Positions 51,115-59,513 of a stretch of DNA of 64,000 nt are shown here, one piece after another. The notes under the pieces are model-generated. The model did no database searches. It was not told the origin of the DNA and saw nothing but the letters and a program-made list of their open reading frames with translations. Positions within the stretch are counted from its first letter, which is position 1; each line of letters begins with the position of its first letter. The DNA comes from Micromonospora siamensis (lineage in GTDB: Bacteria; Actinomycetota; Actinomycetes; Mycobacteriales; Micromonosporaceae): positions 2,852,001 to 2,916,000 of the forward strand of contig NZ_LT607751.1 of the NCBI RefSeq assembly GCF_900090305.1, given 5' to 3'. The position numbers were made by a program, and so were the translations under genes.

Positions 51115-52095
51115 ATGCGTGACGACGGCACCCTCGACGACCAGTACGCCCCCGAAGGCACGACTGGCCGTTCGGACGACATCCCCTCGTCCGATCGGAC
51201 CGGCGCTTCCCGTGACCCCCGCCAGGGCCGGATCCTCGGCCGCCTGCTCCCCCGTACCCGTTCCGCCCAGCGGACTAACCCCGCCGGCGCCACCGGGCGC
51301 CCCGTGCGCGCCCGGGTGGCCGTGGCCACCGGCCTGGTCTGCTGCCTCGGCGCCGCTGCCGGCGTCACCCAGTTCGGTGGTGGCCTGACCGACCAGGTCG
51401 GCCGGACCGTCGGGCTCGCCGAGCAGGCCGAGCGGGCCGCCGCCGAGCCGGCCTCCCGCGGACTGGAGCGGGCCGCCGTGGCCGCCCCGCCCTCGCCCCG
51501 GCCCTCCGCGACCGCCACCTCGACCCCGGACCCGGACGTCTCCCCGACGCCGACCAAGAAGCCCACCGCCACCAAGAAGCCCACCGCCACCAAGAAGCCG
51601 AAGCCCAAGGTCAAGCCGAAGCCCCGGCCGAAGCCGGTCCTGGTCGACGCCGCCCCGGTCGCCGGTCTCGACGAGACGCAGATGGACAACGCCAAGGCGA
51701 TCGTGCGCGCCGCCAAGAAGATGGGCGTGCCGCGGCAGGCGATGGTGATCGCGGTGGCCACCGCCATGCAGGAGAGCACCCTGCTCAACTACGCCAGCGG
51801 CGTGCTGCCCGAGTCGCAGGACTACCCGCACCAGGCGATCGGCTGGGACCACGACTCGGTCGGGCTGTTCCAGCAGCGGCCGAGCAGCGGCTGGGGCACC
51901 GTCGAGCAGCTGATGGACCCCGAGTTCGCCACCCAGGCGTTCCTCGCCGTGCTGCTCCAGGTCCCCGGCTGGCAGGACATGCCGGTCACCGTGGCCGCGC
52001 AGATCGTCCAGGTCTCGGCCTTCCCCGACGCGTACGCGCAGTGGGAGTGGGCGGCCACCGAGGTGGTCGACGCGATCTACCCGCGTCGGAACTGA
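51115..52095 (+). CDS. Secreted transglycosylase-like cell-wall protein
   Basis: A 326-residue protein with a long cytoplasmic leader (about 1-65), one hydrophobic segment (about 67-90, RVAVATGLVCCLGAAAGV) that anchors or exports it, a Pro/Lys/Thr linker at about 130-172 (TKKPTATKKPTATKKPKPK) and a C-terminal domain of 140 residues. In that domain IAVATAMQESTLLN has a Glu where lysozyme-like enzymes have their acid catalyst, and DSVGLFQQRPSSGWG matches lytic-transglycosylase-like families. It probably acts on peptidoglycan. Two 18-base DNA repeats encode the linker. No ribosome site is seen; the message may be leaderless. Confidence 0.75.
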   Translation: MRDDGTLDDQYAPEGTTGRSDDIPSSDRTGASRDPRQGRILGRLLPRTRSAQRTNPAGATGRPVRARVAVATGLVCCLGAAAGVTQFGGGLTDQVGRTVGLAEQAERAAAEPASRGLERAAVAAPPSPRPSATATSTPDPDVSPTPTKKPTATKKPTATKKPKPKVKPKPRPKPVLVDAAPVAGLDETQMDNAKAIVRAAKKMGVPRQAMVIAVATAMQESTLLNYASGVLPESQDYPHQAIGWDHDSVGLFQQRPSSGWGTVEQLMDPEFATQAFLAVLLQVPGWQDMPVTVAAQIVQVSAFPDAYAQWEWAATEVVDAIYPRRN

Positions 52096-52181
52096 CCGGG
52101 GCCCGCATCTGGCCACTGTGGACGCTTGAGCGTTGTCTCCGCGGGGTACACATGATGAGGAGCAACCCACAGGAGGTCGAC

Positions 52182-52331
52182 ATGTCAGCACTGGTGCGAC
52201 GGATCAGCACGTTCCTGCGCTCGCCCCGCGGGCAGCAGCTGGTCGAGCGCGGCCGGCGGGAGATGGCCAAGCCGGAGAACCAGGCCCGGCTGCGGCAGCT
52301 CGCCACCCGGCTGTCTTCTCGCCGCCGCTGA
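52182..52331 (+). CDS. Small basic protein of 49 residues
   Basis: A very short gene with a perfect AGGAGG six bases before its ATG. The product (MSALVRRISTFLRSPRGQQL, then a second helix ending LSSRRR) is strongly basic, all-helical and lacks Cys. I do not know its function; a nucleic-acid- or membrane-associated role fits the charge. It precedes the EcsC gene on the same strand with 37 bases between, and follows the transglycosylase-like gene, so it may be co-transcribed. Confidence 0.65.
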   Translation: MSALVRRISTFLRSPRGQQLVERGRREMAKPENQARLRQLATRLSSRRR

Positions 52332-52368
52332 CCACGGCGCAGCCGTCCCTCGACCTCCGGGAGCATCC

Positions 52369-53154
52369 GTGACCGACTCCGCGTCCGTCGAACCGCCCAC
52401 CGGCCGGGACGCCGCGCCGACCGACCCCGTCGTGCCGCCCGCTGCCGGCCCGGCGCCGGCCGACGGCACGGACGCGCCCGACGCCCCACCGGCCCGGCTC
52501 TGGGACCGGATGCGGGACGACCCGCAGTACGCCCCGGAGCACCTCGCCCTGGAGGCGGTACGCCGGCTCGGGCCGGAAGCCGCCCGCTGGGCGCGACGGG
52601 CCCGGGCCGACCGGCCCGGTGTCTCCGCCGAGGAGTTGGCCGAGCAGGCCGTCCGCCGGTTCGTCAACCACGCCCGGTTCTCCGGCGCGGTTTCCGGCGC
52701 CGCGGGGCTGCCCGGCGCCGTGATCGACGTGGGGGTGCTGGCCTGGACCCAGGCCCGGATGGTGCTGCACGTCGCCGCCGCGTACGGGGTGGATCCCGAG
52801 CACCCGGACCGGGCCACCGACCTGCTGGTGCTGCAGAAGGTGCACAAGGTCGCCGAGAGTGCCCGGCTCGCCCTCGGGGTGGCCGCCGGGCGGGAGCGCG
52901 CCGGAGCGCTCTTCGGCGCCGGCGGGCAGGGCCCGCTGGGTCGGGCCATGCTGCGGCTGGGCGTACGCCTGGCGCAGATGGCCGGGGTGCGCGCCGCCAA
53001 GCGGGTCGCCGCCAAGGTCATCCCCGGGGCAGCCATCGTCCTGGGCACCTGGGCCAACTCGTCGGCCACCACCGACCTGGCCGCCCGCGCCCGCACCCTC
53101 TACCGGGCCGGGGCGCCGCCCGTGCCGACACCGCGTGACGGTACGTCGGCATAG
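52369..53154 (+). CDS. EcsC family protein
   Basis: A 261-residue protein. After a Pro/Ala-rich leader of about 45 residues comes the EcsC-type domain: FSGAVSGAAGLPGAVIDVGVLAWTQARMVLHVAAAYG (in two pieces about 103-140) is its hydrophobic, helix-forming core, and KRVAAKVIPGAAIVLGTWANSSATTDLAARA its conserved end. EcsC proteins are poorly characterised and probably bind membranes. The start is GTG at 52369 behind GGGAG. Confidence 0.75.
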   Translation: MTDSASVEPPTGRDAAPTDPVVPPAAGPAPADGTDAPDAPPARLWDRMRDDPQYAPEHLALEAVRRLGPEAARWARRARADRPGVSAEELAEQAVRRFVNHARFSGAVSGAAGLPGAVIDVGVLAWTQARMVLHVAAAYGVDPEHPDRATDLLVLQKVHKVAESARLALGVAAGRERAGALFGAGGQGPLGRAMLRLGVRLAQMAGVRAAKRVAAKVIPGAAIVLGTWANSSATTDLAARARTLYRAGAPPVPTPRDGTSA

Positions 53155-53193
53155 CCGCGGCAGCGGCCGGTCGGCCCGGCCGGCGGCGGCCGG

Positions 53194-54042
53194 TCAGTCG
53201 GCCCAGCCGGCGGAGCGCCAGGTCGCCTCGGCGAGCCGGCGCTGGCCGGTGGCGTTGGGGTGGAACCAGTCCAGCTTGTTGACCAGGTCCAGGGAGAACC
53301 GCACCCGGTGCACGGCCCCGCCGTCGTGCCGGCAGCGTGACCCGTACGCCCGGCAGGCCGCCCGCAGCTGCGCGTCGTAGTCGTCGATCCGCTGCCGGAA
53401 GGTGGCCCGGCGGGCGACCGCCGCGGGCGCGGTCGAGGTGGGGTCGGCCAACAGGGCCGGGCAGACGCCGTACCGCCAGGCGCGCACGGCCCGGTCGTCG
53501 GTGTGCCCGACCTGCCAGAGCCGGTAGAGGTCGGGGATGCTGACCACCAGCACCCGCGCCTTGGGTCGGCCCTTGCGCAGCACCCGCAGCGCCCGGTCGA
53601 CCTGGTCGCGGAAGGTGGCCACCGGGGTCATCTGGTCGATGCCGCCCCGGCAGGCGTCGTTGGCCCCGATCAGCACGGTCACGTAGTCGGCGCGGTCGCG
53701 GACCGCCGCCTCGGCCTGCCCGGTGAGCGCGGTGGCCCGGGCCCCGGGCGCGGAGCGGTTGTGGGCCCGGCCGCGCAGCGCCGGATCGATCTCCAGCAGT
53801 CGCTGGTAGTGGCTGTCTATCCGCAGGCCGTCCCCGGTGGACCAGGAGTTGCGCTGGCACGAGGTGAGCACCACGCAGGAGCCGAAGCCGGCGGTGATCG
53901 AGTCACCCAGCGCCGACATGCTGACGGGCAGGCCCGGCCGGCCGGGGTCGCGGGACGGGCGGGGAGACGCCTGACCGCCCTCGCAGGCGAGGGCGACGAG
54001 CGCCGCGAGGCAGGCGACGGCGGCGACCCAGCGACGTGGCAT
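53194..54042 (-). CDS. SGNH/GDSL-type secreted esterase, probable lipoprotein
   Basis: A 282-residue exported hydrolase. The signal peptide (MPRRWVAAVACLAALVALAC) ends in a near-lipobox ALAC with Cys20. The SGNH catalytic blocks are present: GDSITAGFG (about 46-54, Ser nucleophile), the conserved Gly/Asn pair in VLIGANDACRGG, and DWFHPNATGQ with the Asp-x-x-His near the C-terminus. Such enzymes cleave acyl esters of lipids or polysaccharides; the substrate is unknown. Several Cys pairs suggest disulfides outside the cell. Confidence 0.87.
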   Translation of the reverse strand: MPRRWVAAVACLAALVALACEGGQASPRPSRDPGRPGLPVSMSALGDSITAGFGSCVVLTSCQRNSWSTGDGLRIDSHYQRLLEIDPALRGRAHNRSAPGARATALTGQAEAAVRDRADYVTVLIGANDACRGGIDQMTPVATFRDQVDRALRVLRKGRPKARVLVVSIPDLYRLWQVGHTDDRAVRAWRYGVCPALLADPTSTAPAAVARRATFRQRIDDYDAQLRAACRAYGSRCRHDGGAVHRVRFSLDLVNKLDWFHPNATGQRRLAEATWRSAGWAD

Positions 54043-54135
54043 GGTCCACCCCAGTTCGGTGCGGAGAGCAACGGCGGGGTAACCCTATGCGGTCGATCGA
54101 CGGCTGTCGAGAGGTTGCCCGGTGGACGGGTGGGA

Positions 54136-54741
54136 TCAGCGGCGGGCGGCCCGCCACGGCGCCGGCTGGCCGTGCAGCCACCAGTGCAGGGCCCGGGTGA
54201 TCCGGGGCAGCACCAGGTAGGTCATCAGCGGCGTCAGGCAGAGGGTCATCAGCAGGGTCCGGGCGGCCAGCGGCACGTCGGGGATGAACCGGGCGGTCAG
54301 CAGGGTGGCGGTCAGGCTCAGCGGGAAGAAGGCCAGCCAGATCGTCACCGCCTGCTTCCACCGGGGCGGGGCCGGCGGCACCGCCGGCTCGGCCGCGAGG
54401 GTCTCGACGACGTGGTCGACCGGGGCGTCGAACCAGCCCTCGATGCCGGTACGCCGCTCCACCCGGGTGTGCTCGACGATGCCCTGCGCGGAGGTCAGCC
54501 ACCAGGTGCGCTGGGGCGACTCCTCCCAGCGGCGCAGCGTCTCGTCGTCGGCGAAGCGGTAGAGCATGTGCCACTCGGGCGAGCCCGGGGCGCTCTGCAC
54601 CCAGCCCACGCCCAGGAAGCCGGGGAAGCCCTCGGCCAGCGCGCTGCCGGCCCGCATCCACGCGATCATCTCGTGGCTGCGGGCGGGATCGGCGCGTCGG
54701 GCGATCGCGACGGTCACCGGCATCGTCTGGGTCATGGTCAT
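54136..54741 (-). CDS. Antibiotic-biosynthesis-monooxygenase domain fused to two membrane helices
   Basis: A 201-residue protein. The first 105 residues form an ABM-type ferredoxin-like domain (GFPGFLGVGWVQSAPGSPEWHMLYRF). The remainder has two hydrophobic helices (about 137-156 and 166-186) and a basic end. The reaction is unknown; the ABM fold alone does not show monooxygenase activity. I chose the ATG at 54741 with GGAAGG upstream; an ATG six bases later is equally possible. Confidence 0.75.
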   Translation of the reverse strand: MTMTQTMPVTVAIARRADPARSHEMIAWMRAGSALAEGFPGFLGVGWVQSAPGSPEWHMLYRFADDETLRRWEESPQRTWWLTSAQGIVEHTRVERRTGIEGWFDAPVDHVVETLAAEPAVPPAPPRWKQAVTIWLAFFPLSLTATLLTARFIPDVPLAARTLLMTLCLTPLMTYLVLPRITRALHWWLHGQPAPWRAARR

Positions 54742-54895
54742 GCCCTCATCCTTCCGGTCGGCGTCGGTTCGGGCCCGGTCACGGCGCAGGGTTGTAACGC
54801 AACGCACCGGGCGGCTCATCCCGGGCGGTGGCGGGGATCACCGGCTCGGGGCGGCGCACCGGTTAGGGCGGCACCAGCGGGGGTAGCCCGATGCA

Positions 54896-55159
54896 ATGAC
54901 GAGATCCCAGCCCCGGCGCGCCCGCGGGACGGTCGGGCACGCGTACAGCGCGCTGAACCTGCGCCTGGCGCTGGCGGCGTTCGGTCTGGTCACCATGACC
55001 CTCTTCGCCGTGCTGGCGTTCCGGGCGCACGTGGTGTGGCTCGGCGTGGTCTGCGCGCTGTTCGCCCTGGTCGCCGTGGTCGACCTGGTCGTCGTGCAGC
55101 GCCGCCGCGCCGCCCGGCACCGCGAGCAGCCGGGCGCGCGGCACTCACTGTTCGAGTGA
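54896..55159 (+). CDS. DUF6343-like small membrane protein
   Basis: An 87-residue protein with two hydrophobic helices (about 24-43 and 46-68) between basic ends. GHAYSALNLRLALAAFGLV resembles the start of the DUF6343 family, known from streptomycetes and relatives. Function unknown. It precedes the aldehyde dehydrogenase by 15 bases and may be co-transcribed with it. Confidence 0.7.
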   Translation: MTRSQPRRARGTVGHAYSALNLRLALAAFGLVTMTLFAVLAFRAHVVWLGVVCALFALVAVVDLVVVQRRRAARHREQPGARHSLFE

Positions 55160-55174
55160 CAGGAGTACGACACG

Positions 55175-56587
55175 ATGCCCATCGCCACCACCAACCCCGC
55201 CACCGGACAGGTGCTCAAGACGTACGACCCGATGTCGGACGAACAGGTCGACGCCGCCATCGAGCGGGCGCACCTCGCGTTCCGGCAGTTGCACGACACG
55301 ACGTACGCGCAGCGGGCGCAGTGGCTCAACGCCGCCGCCGACCTGCTCGACGCCGAGCGGGACGCCACCGCCCGGCTGATGACCACCGAGATGGGCAAGA
55401 CATACGCGGCCGCGAAGGCCGAGGTCACCAAATGCGCCACCGCCTGCCGCTTCTACGCCGCCAACGCGGAGAAGATGCTGGCCGACGAACCGGCCGACGC
55501 GGGCGCGGTGAAGGCGACCCGGGCGTTCGTCCGCTACCAGCCGATCGGGCCGGTGCTCGCGGTGATGCCGTGGAACTTCCCGCTCTGGCAGGTGATGCGG
55601 TTCGCCGCGCCGGCCCTGATGGCCGGCAACACCGGCCTGCTCAAGCACGCCTCCAACGTGCCGCAGACCGCGCTCTACCTGGAGGACGTGTTCCGCCGGG
55701 CCGGCTTCCCGGAGGGCGCGTTCGGCACCCTGTTGGTCGGCTCGGACGCGGTGGAGCGGATCCTCGCCGACCCCCGGGTCCGCGCGGCCACCCTCACCGG
55801 CAGCGAGGCCGCCGGCCGGTCGATCGCCCAGATCGCCGGCCGGGAGCTGAAGAAGACGGTGCTGGAACTGGGCGGCAGCGACCCGTTCGTGGTGATGCCC
55901 TCGGCCGACCTGGACAAGGCCGCCGAGGTGGCCACCACCGCCCGCTGCCAGAACAACGGCCAGTCCTGCATCGCCGCGAAGCGGTTCATCGTGCACACCG
56001 ATGTCTTCGACGCGTTCGCCGAGAAGTTCGCCGCCCGGATGTCCGCGCTGCGGGTCGGCGACCCGATGGACGAGAACACCGACGTCGGGCCGCTGGCCAG
56101 CGAGCGGGGCCGCGACGAGATCCACGACCAGGTGAGCGACGCGGTCGACAACGGCGCGACGGTGCTCTGCGGCGGCGAGAAGCCCGACGGCGACGGCTGG
56201 TTCTATCCGCCGACCGTGGTCACCGACCTGAAGCCCGAGATGCGGATGTGGTCCGAGGAGGTCTTCGGCCCGGTCGCCGGCCTCTACCGGGCGAACTCCT
56301 ACTCCGAAGCCATCGAGATCGCCAACGGCACCTCCTTCGGGCTGGGTTCCAACGCCTGGACCACCGACCCGGCCGAGCAGGAGCGCTTCGCCACCGACCT
56401 GGACGCCGGCAACGTCTTCATCAACGGGATGACCACGTCCTATCCGGAGCTGCCGTTCGGCGGGGTGAAGAACTCCGGCTACGGCCGGGAACTGTCCGCG
56501 GTGGGCATGCGGGAGTTCTGCAACACCAAGACGGTCTGGATCGGCGAGGGCGAGGCCGTCGCCGGCGCCGGCGCGCACTCCGAGTAG
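55175..56587 (+). CDS. Succinate-semialdehyde-type aldehyde dehydrogenase
   Basis: A 470-residue aldehyde dehydrogenase. PWNFPLWQ holds the catalytic Asn134, LLKHASNVP the coenzyme Lys157, LELGGSDPFV Glu231, and NNGQSCIAAKR the nucleophile Cys265. It resembles actinobacterial succinate-semialdehyde dehydrogenases (GabD2-like), which turn succinate semialdehyde into succinate. No GABA aminotransferase is adjacent, so the substrate is tentative. AGGAG lies ten bases before the ATG. A terminator hairpin follows at 56600. Confidence 0.88.
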   Translation: MPIATTNPATGQVLKTYDPMSDEQVDAAIERAHLAFRQLHDTTYAQRAQWLNAAADLLDAERDATARLMTTEMGKTYAAAKAEVTKCATACRFYAANAEKMLADEPADAGAVKATRAFVRYQPIGPVLAVMPWNFPLWQVMRFAAPALMAGNTGLLKHASNVPQTALYLEDVFRRAGFPEGAFGTLLVGSDAVERILADPRVRAATLTGSEAAGRSIAQIAGRELKKTVLELGGSDPFVVMPSADLDKAAEVATTARCQNNGQSCIAAKRFIVHTDVFDAFAEKFAARMSALRVGDPMDENTDVGPLASERGRDEIHDQVSDAVDNGATVLCGGEKPDGDGWFYPPTVVTDLKPEMRMWSEEVFGPVAGLYRANSYSEAIEIANGTSFGLGSNAWTTDPAEQERFATDLDAGNVFINGMTTSYPELPFGGVKNSGYGRELSAVGMREFCNTKTVWIGEGEAVAGAGAHSE

Positions 56588-56599
56588 CCCTCCGTCGTC

Positions 56600-56632
56600 A
56601 GCAGGCTCCCGGTTCGCGCCGGGGGCCTGCTT
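56600..56632 (+). terminator. Terminator after the aldehyde dehydrogenase
   Basis: AGCAGGCTCCCGG and CCGGGGGCCTGCT pair over 13 bases with one T-G wobble and a six-base loop, 13 bases beyond the stop. Confidence 0.75.
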
Positions 56633-56665
56633 ACGTTGCGGGCGGGTTGGGTAGGAGGTGCGGCC

Positions 56666-57631
56666 ATGACGGTGTTCGGCTTCCACGCTTCCCACGAGCA
56701 GATCCACCCGACCAAGCTGCTGGAGGCGGTGATCCACGCCGAACGGGCGGGCTTCGGGGCCGCCATGTCCTCGGACCACTTCTCACCCTGGAGCGCGCGG
56801 CAGGGCCAGTCGGCCTTCGCCTGGTCGTGGCTGGGCGCGGCGCTGCAGGCCACCAACCTCTCCTTCGGCGTGGTCAACGCCCCCGGCCAGCGGTACCACC
56901 CGGCGATCATCGCCCAGGCCATCGGCACCCTCGGCGCCATGTACCCGGGCCGGTTCTGGGCCGCGCTGGGCAGCGGCGAGGCGAGCAACGAGCACATCAC
57001 CGGCGACGGCTGGCCGCGCAAGGAGCTGCGCAACGCGCGGCTGCGCGAGAGCGTCGACGTGATCCGGGCGCTGCTCGCCGGCGAGGAGGTCAGCCACGAC
57101 GGCCTGGTCCGGGTGGACCGCGCCAAGCTCTGGACCCGCCCCGAGCAGCCGCCCGCCCTGATCGGCGCGGCGGTCAGCGTCGAGACCGCCCGGTGGGTCG
57201 CCGACTGGGCCGACGGCCTGATCACCGTCAACGCGCCGATCGAGCACCTGCGGCAGATGATCGACGCCTACCGGGAGGCCGGCGGGCGGGGGCCGCTGCA
57301 CCTCCAGGTGCACGTCAGCTGGGCGCCCGACCAGGACCAGGCCGAGGCCATCGCGTACGACCAGTGGCGCAGCAACGTCTTCCCGCCGCCGGTCTGCTGG
57401 GACCTGGACACCGCCGAGCACTTCGACGCGGTCAGCGAGCAGGTGCCGATGGAGAAGGTCTCCTCGACCGTGAACGTCTCCGCCGACCTGGGCCGGCACG
57501 TCGGCTGGCTGGAGGAGTACGTCGAGCTAGGCTTCGACCAGATCGCGCTGCACCACGTCGGGCAGGAGCAGCGGGCGTTCATCGACGCCTTCGGCGCCGA
57601 GGTGCTGCCGAAACTGCGGACCGCCGGCTGA
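56666..57631 (+). CDS. F420-dependent luciferase-like (LLM) oxidoreductase
   Basis: A 321-residue TIM-barrel oxidoreductase. VFGFHASHEQIHPTKLLEAV is the N-terminal strand and helix, MSSDHFSPW follows as in F420-dependent glucose-6-phosphate dehydrogenase relatives, and YPGRFWAALGSGEASNEHITG contains the coenzyme-binding loop. It looks like the TIGR03885-type group from actinomycetes. The substrate is unknown. I chose the ATG at 56666 with AGGAGG seven bases before it. It is separated from the dehydrogenase by a terminator, so it is likely expressed alone. Confidence 0.87.
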   Translation: MTVFGFHASHEQIHPTKLLEAVIHAERAGFGAAMSSDHFSPWSARQGQSAFAWSWLGAALQATNLSFGVVNAPGQRYHPAIIAQAIGTLGAMYPGRFWAALGSGEASNEHITGDGWPRKELRNARLRESVDVIRALLAGEEVSHDGLVRVDRAKLWTRPEQPPALIGAAVSVETARWVADWADGLITVNAPIEHLRQMIDAYREAGGRGPLHLQVHVSWAPDQDQAEAIAYDQWRSNVFPPPVCWDLDTAEHFDAVSEQVPMEKVSSTVNVSADLGRHVGWLEEYVELGFDQIALHHVGQEQRAFIDAFGAEVLPKLRTAG

Positions 57632-57668
57632 TCGGGAGGAACCCGGACGCCGCCTAGGCTCGTACCCC

Positions 57669-59249
57669 ATGGAACCTCTCTTCGAGGTTGTGATCTTCCT
57701 GGCGATCGCGACCTTCGGTGCGGCGCTGGCCCGCCGGCTGGGCCTGCTCGCGCCGATCCTGCTGGTGGTGCTCGGCCTCGCCCTGTCCTACCTGCCCGGC
57801 TTCCCTGAGGTCCGGCTCGAACCGGACCTGGTGCTGATCGGCATCCTGCCGCCGCTGCTCTGGGTGGCCGCGCTGGAGACGTCGGTGCCGGCGTTCAAGC
57901 TCAACCTGCGGCCGATCCTGCTGCTCGCGGTCGGCCTGGTGATCTTCACCGCGTTCGTGGTCGGCACCGTCGTGCACCTGTTCCTGCCCGCGCTGCCGTA
58001 CTCGATCTGCCTGGCGCTGGGCGCGGTGGTGGCGCCGCCCGACGCGGTCGCCGCCACCGCGGTCGCCCGCAAGGTCGGCCTGCCCCGCCGGATCGTCACG
58101 ATCCTGGAGGGGGAGAGCCTGGTCAACGACGCCACCGCGCTGGTGCTGCTGCGGGTGGCGATCGCCGCGGCCACCGCCGGCAGCGGTGGGGTCGGGGTCG
58201 GCTACGTGGCCCGGGAGGTGCTGGTGGCCACCGGCGGCGGCATCCTGGTCGGCCTGCTCGGCGTGGTGGTCTTCAGCTGGCTGCACAAGAAGATCGACGA
58301 GCCGCTGCTGGACAACGCCCTGTCGCTGATCGTGCCGTTCATCGTGGTCTTCGCCGCCGAGGAGATCCACGCCTCCGGGGTGGTCGCGGTGGTGGTGACC
58401 GGCCTGGGCATCGGGCACAAGCTGCCGCTGCTGCTGTCGGCCGCCTCCCGGTTGCAGACCACCGCCTTCTGGCGACTGGCCCGGTTCCTGCTGGAGGGCG
58501 TGGTCTTCCTACTGGTCGGCCTGCAACTGCGGGAGGTGCTGCGCGAGTTGGACGAGCCGTTCGGTTTCCTGGCCGGGATCACCGCGGCGGTGCTCGCGGC
58601 GGTCTTCCTGTCCCGGTTCGTCTGGCTCTTCCCGGCCACCTACCTGGCCCGGCTGGTGCCCGGGGTGCGGCGCAGGGACCCGGTCCCGCCGGTCCAGGTG
58701 CCGATCGTCATCGGCTGGGCCGGGATGCGCGGCGTGGTGACCCTGGCCGCCGCGCTGGCGCTGCCGCTCACCCTGGCCGGTGACCGGCCCTACCAGCGGG
58801 CGCTGTTCATCTGGCTGGCCTTCGCGGTGATCGTGGTGACCCTGGTCGCCCAGGGCGCCACGCTGCCCGCCGTGGCCCGCCGGTTGCGGCTGCCCGCCGA
58901 CGACCCGGTGCAGGACGCGCTCTCGGCCGCCGCCGTGCAGCAGCGCGCCAGCCGGGCCGCCCGCGACCGCCTGGAGGAGTTGGCCGACAGCGTCCCCGAC
59001 GCGGTCGCCGAACGGGCCCGGCGGGTCCTGGAGAACCGCACCAACATGGCCTGGGAGCGGCTCGGCGGCGCCGAGCGGGAAACCCCGTCGGCGGCGTACG
59101 GTCGGCTGCGACAGGAGATGATCGACGCGGAACGGGAAGTGTTCCGGGCCGCCCGCGACTCGGGGAAGATCCCCGAGGAGGTCCTGGTCCGGGCCTATCG
59201 TGACCTGGATCTGGAGGAGTCGTTGCTGCGCCAGGAGGAGAACCGATGA
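57669..59249 (+). CDS. Na+/H+ antiporter (CPA1 family)
   Basis: A 526-residue cation/proton antiporter. About 12 hydrophobic segments fill the first 410 residues; VVAPPDAVAATAVARKVGLPRR and ILEGESLVNDATALVLLRV hold the Asp residues expected in the ion path, and GWAGMRGVVTLAAALALP is the conserved late helix. A cytoplasmic helical tail of 110 residues follows, rich in Arg and Glu. TAGGCT at 57655-57660 ends eight bases before the ATG without a ribosome site, so it may be leaderless. Its stop overlaps the start of the UBP zinc-finger gene, suggesting the small protein works with it. Confidence 0.92.
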   Translation: MEPLFEVVIFLAIATFGAALARRLGLLAPILLVVLGLALSYLPGFPEVRLEPDLVLIGILPPLLWVAALETSVPAFKLNLRPILLLAVGLVIFTAFVVGTVVHLFLPALPYSICLALGAVVAPPDAVAATAVARKVGLPRRIVTILEGESLVNDATALVLLRVAIAAATAGSGGVGVGYVAREVLVATGGGILVGLLGVVVFSWLHKKIDEPLLDNALSLIVPFIVVFAAEEIHASGVVAVVVTGLGIGHKLPLLLSAASRLQTTAFWRLARFLLEGVVFLLVGLQLREVLRELDEPFGFLAGITAAVLAAVFLSRFVWLFPATYLARLVPGVRRRDPVPPVQVPIVIGWAGMRGVVTLAAALALPLTLAGDRPYQRALFIWLAFAVIVVTLVAQGATLPAVARRLRLPADDPVQDALSAAAVQQRASRAARDRLEELADSVPDAVAERARRVLENRTNMAWERLGGAERETPSAAYGRLRQEMIDAEREVFRAARDSGKIPEEVLVRAYRDLDLEESLLRQEENR

Positions 59250-59503
59250 GCTGCCAGCACCTGGCCGAGGCCGGGACCGCCGAACCGGCGACCACCACCG
59301 AGTGCCCGGACTGCGTGGCCATCGGCAACACCGACTGGGTCCACCTGCGCTCCTGCCTCACCTGCGGGCACGTCGGCTGCTGCGACTCGTCGCCGTACCA
59401 GCACGCGTCGAAGCACTTCGCGTCCACCGGGCACCCGGTGATGCGGTCGATCGAGCCGGGCGAGGCGTGGCGGTGGTGCTTCGCCGACGAGGAGATCGGC
59501 TGA
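59246..59503 (+). CDS. UBP-type zinc-finger protein
   Basis: An 85-residue protein made of one UBP-type zinc finger: ECPDCVAIGNTDWVHLRSC, CLTCGHVGCCDSSPYQHA and SKHFASTGHPVMRSIEPGE give the set of Cys and His ligands and the conserved Trp/Phe pocket. In eukaryotes this fold binds ubiquitin C-termini; in bacteria the role is unknown. The ATG overlaps the antiporter stop (ATGA), a coupling often seen in actinomycetes and hinting at a regulatory part for the transporter. Confidence 0.87.
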   Translation: MSCQHLAEAGTAEPATTTECPDCVAIGNTDWVHLRSCLTCGHVGCCDSSPYQHASKHFASTGHPVMRSIEPGEAWRWCFADEEIG

Positions 59504-59513
59504 GCGGCCCCGG

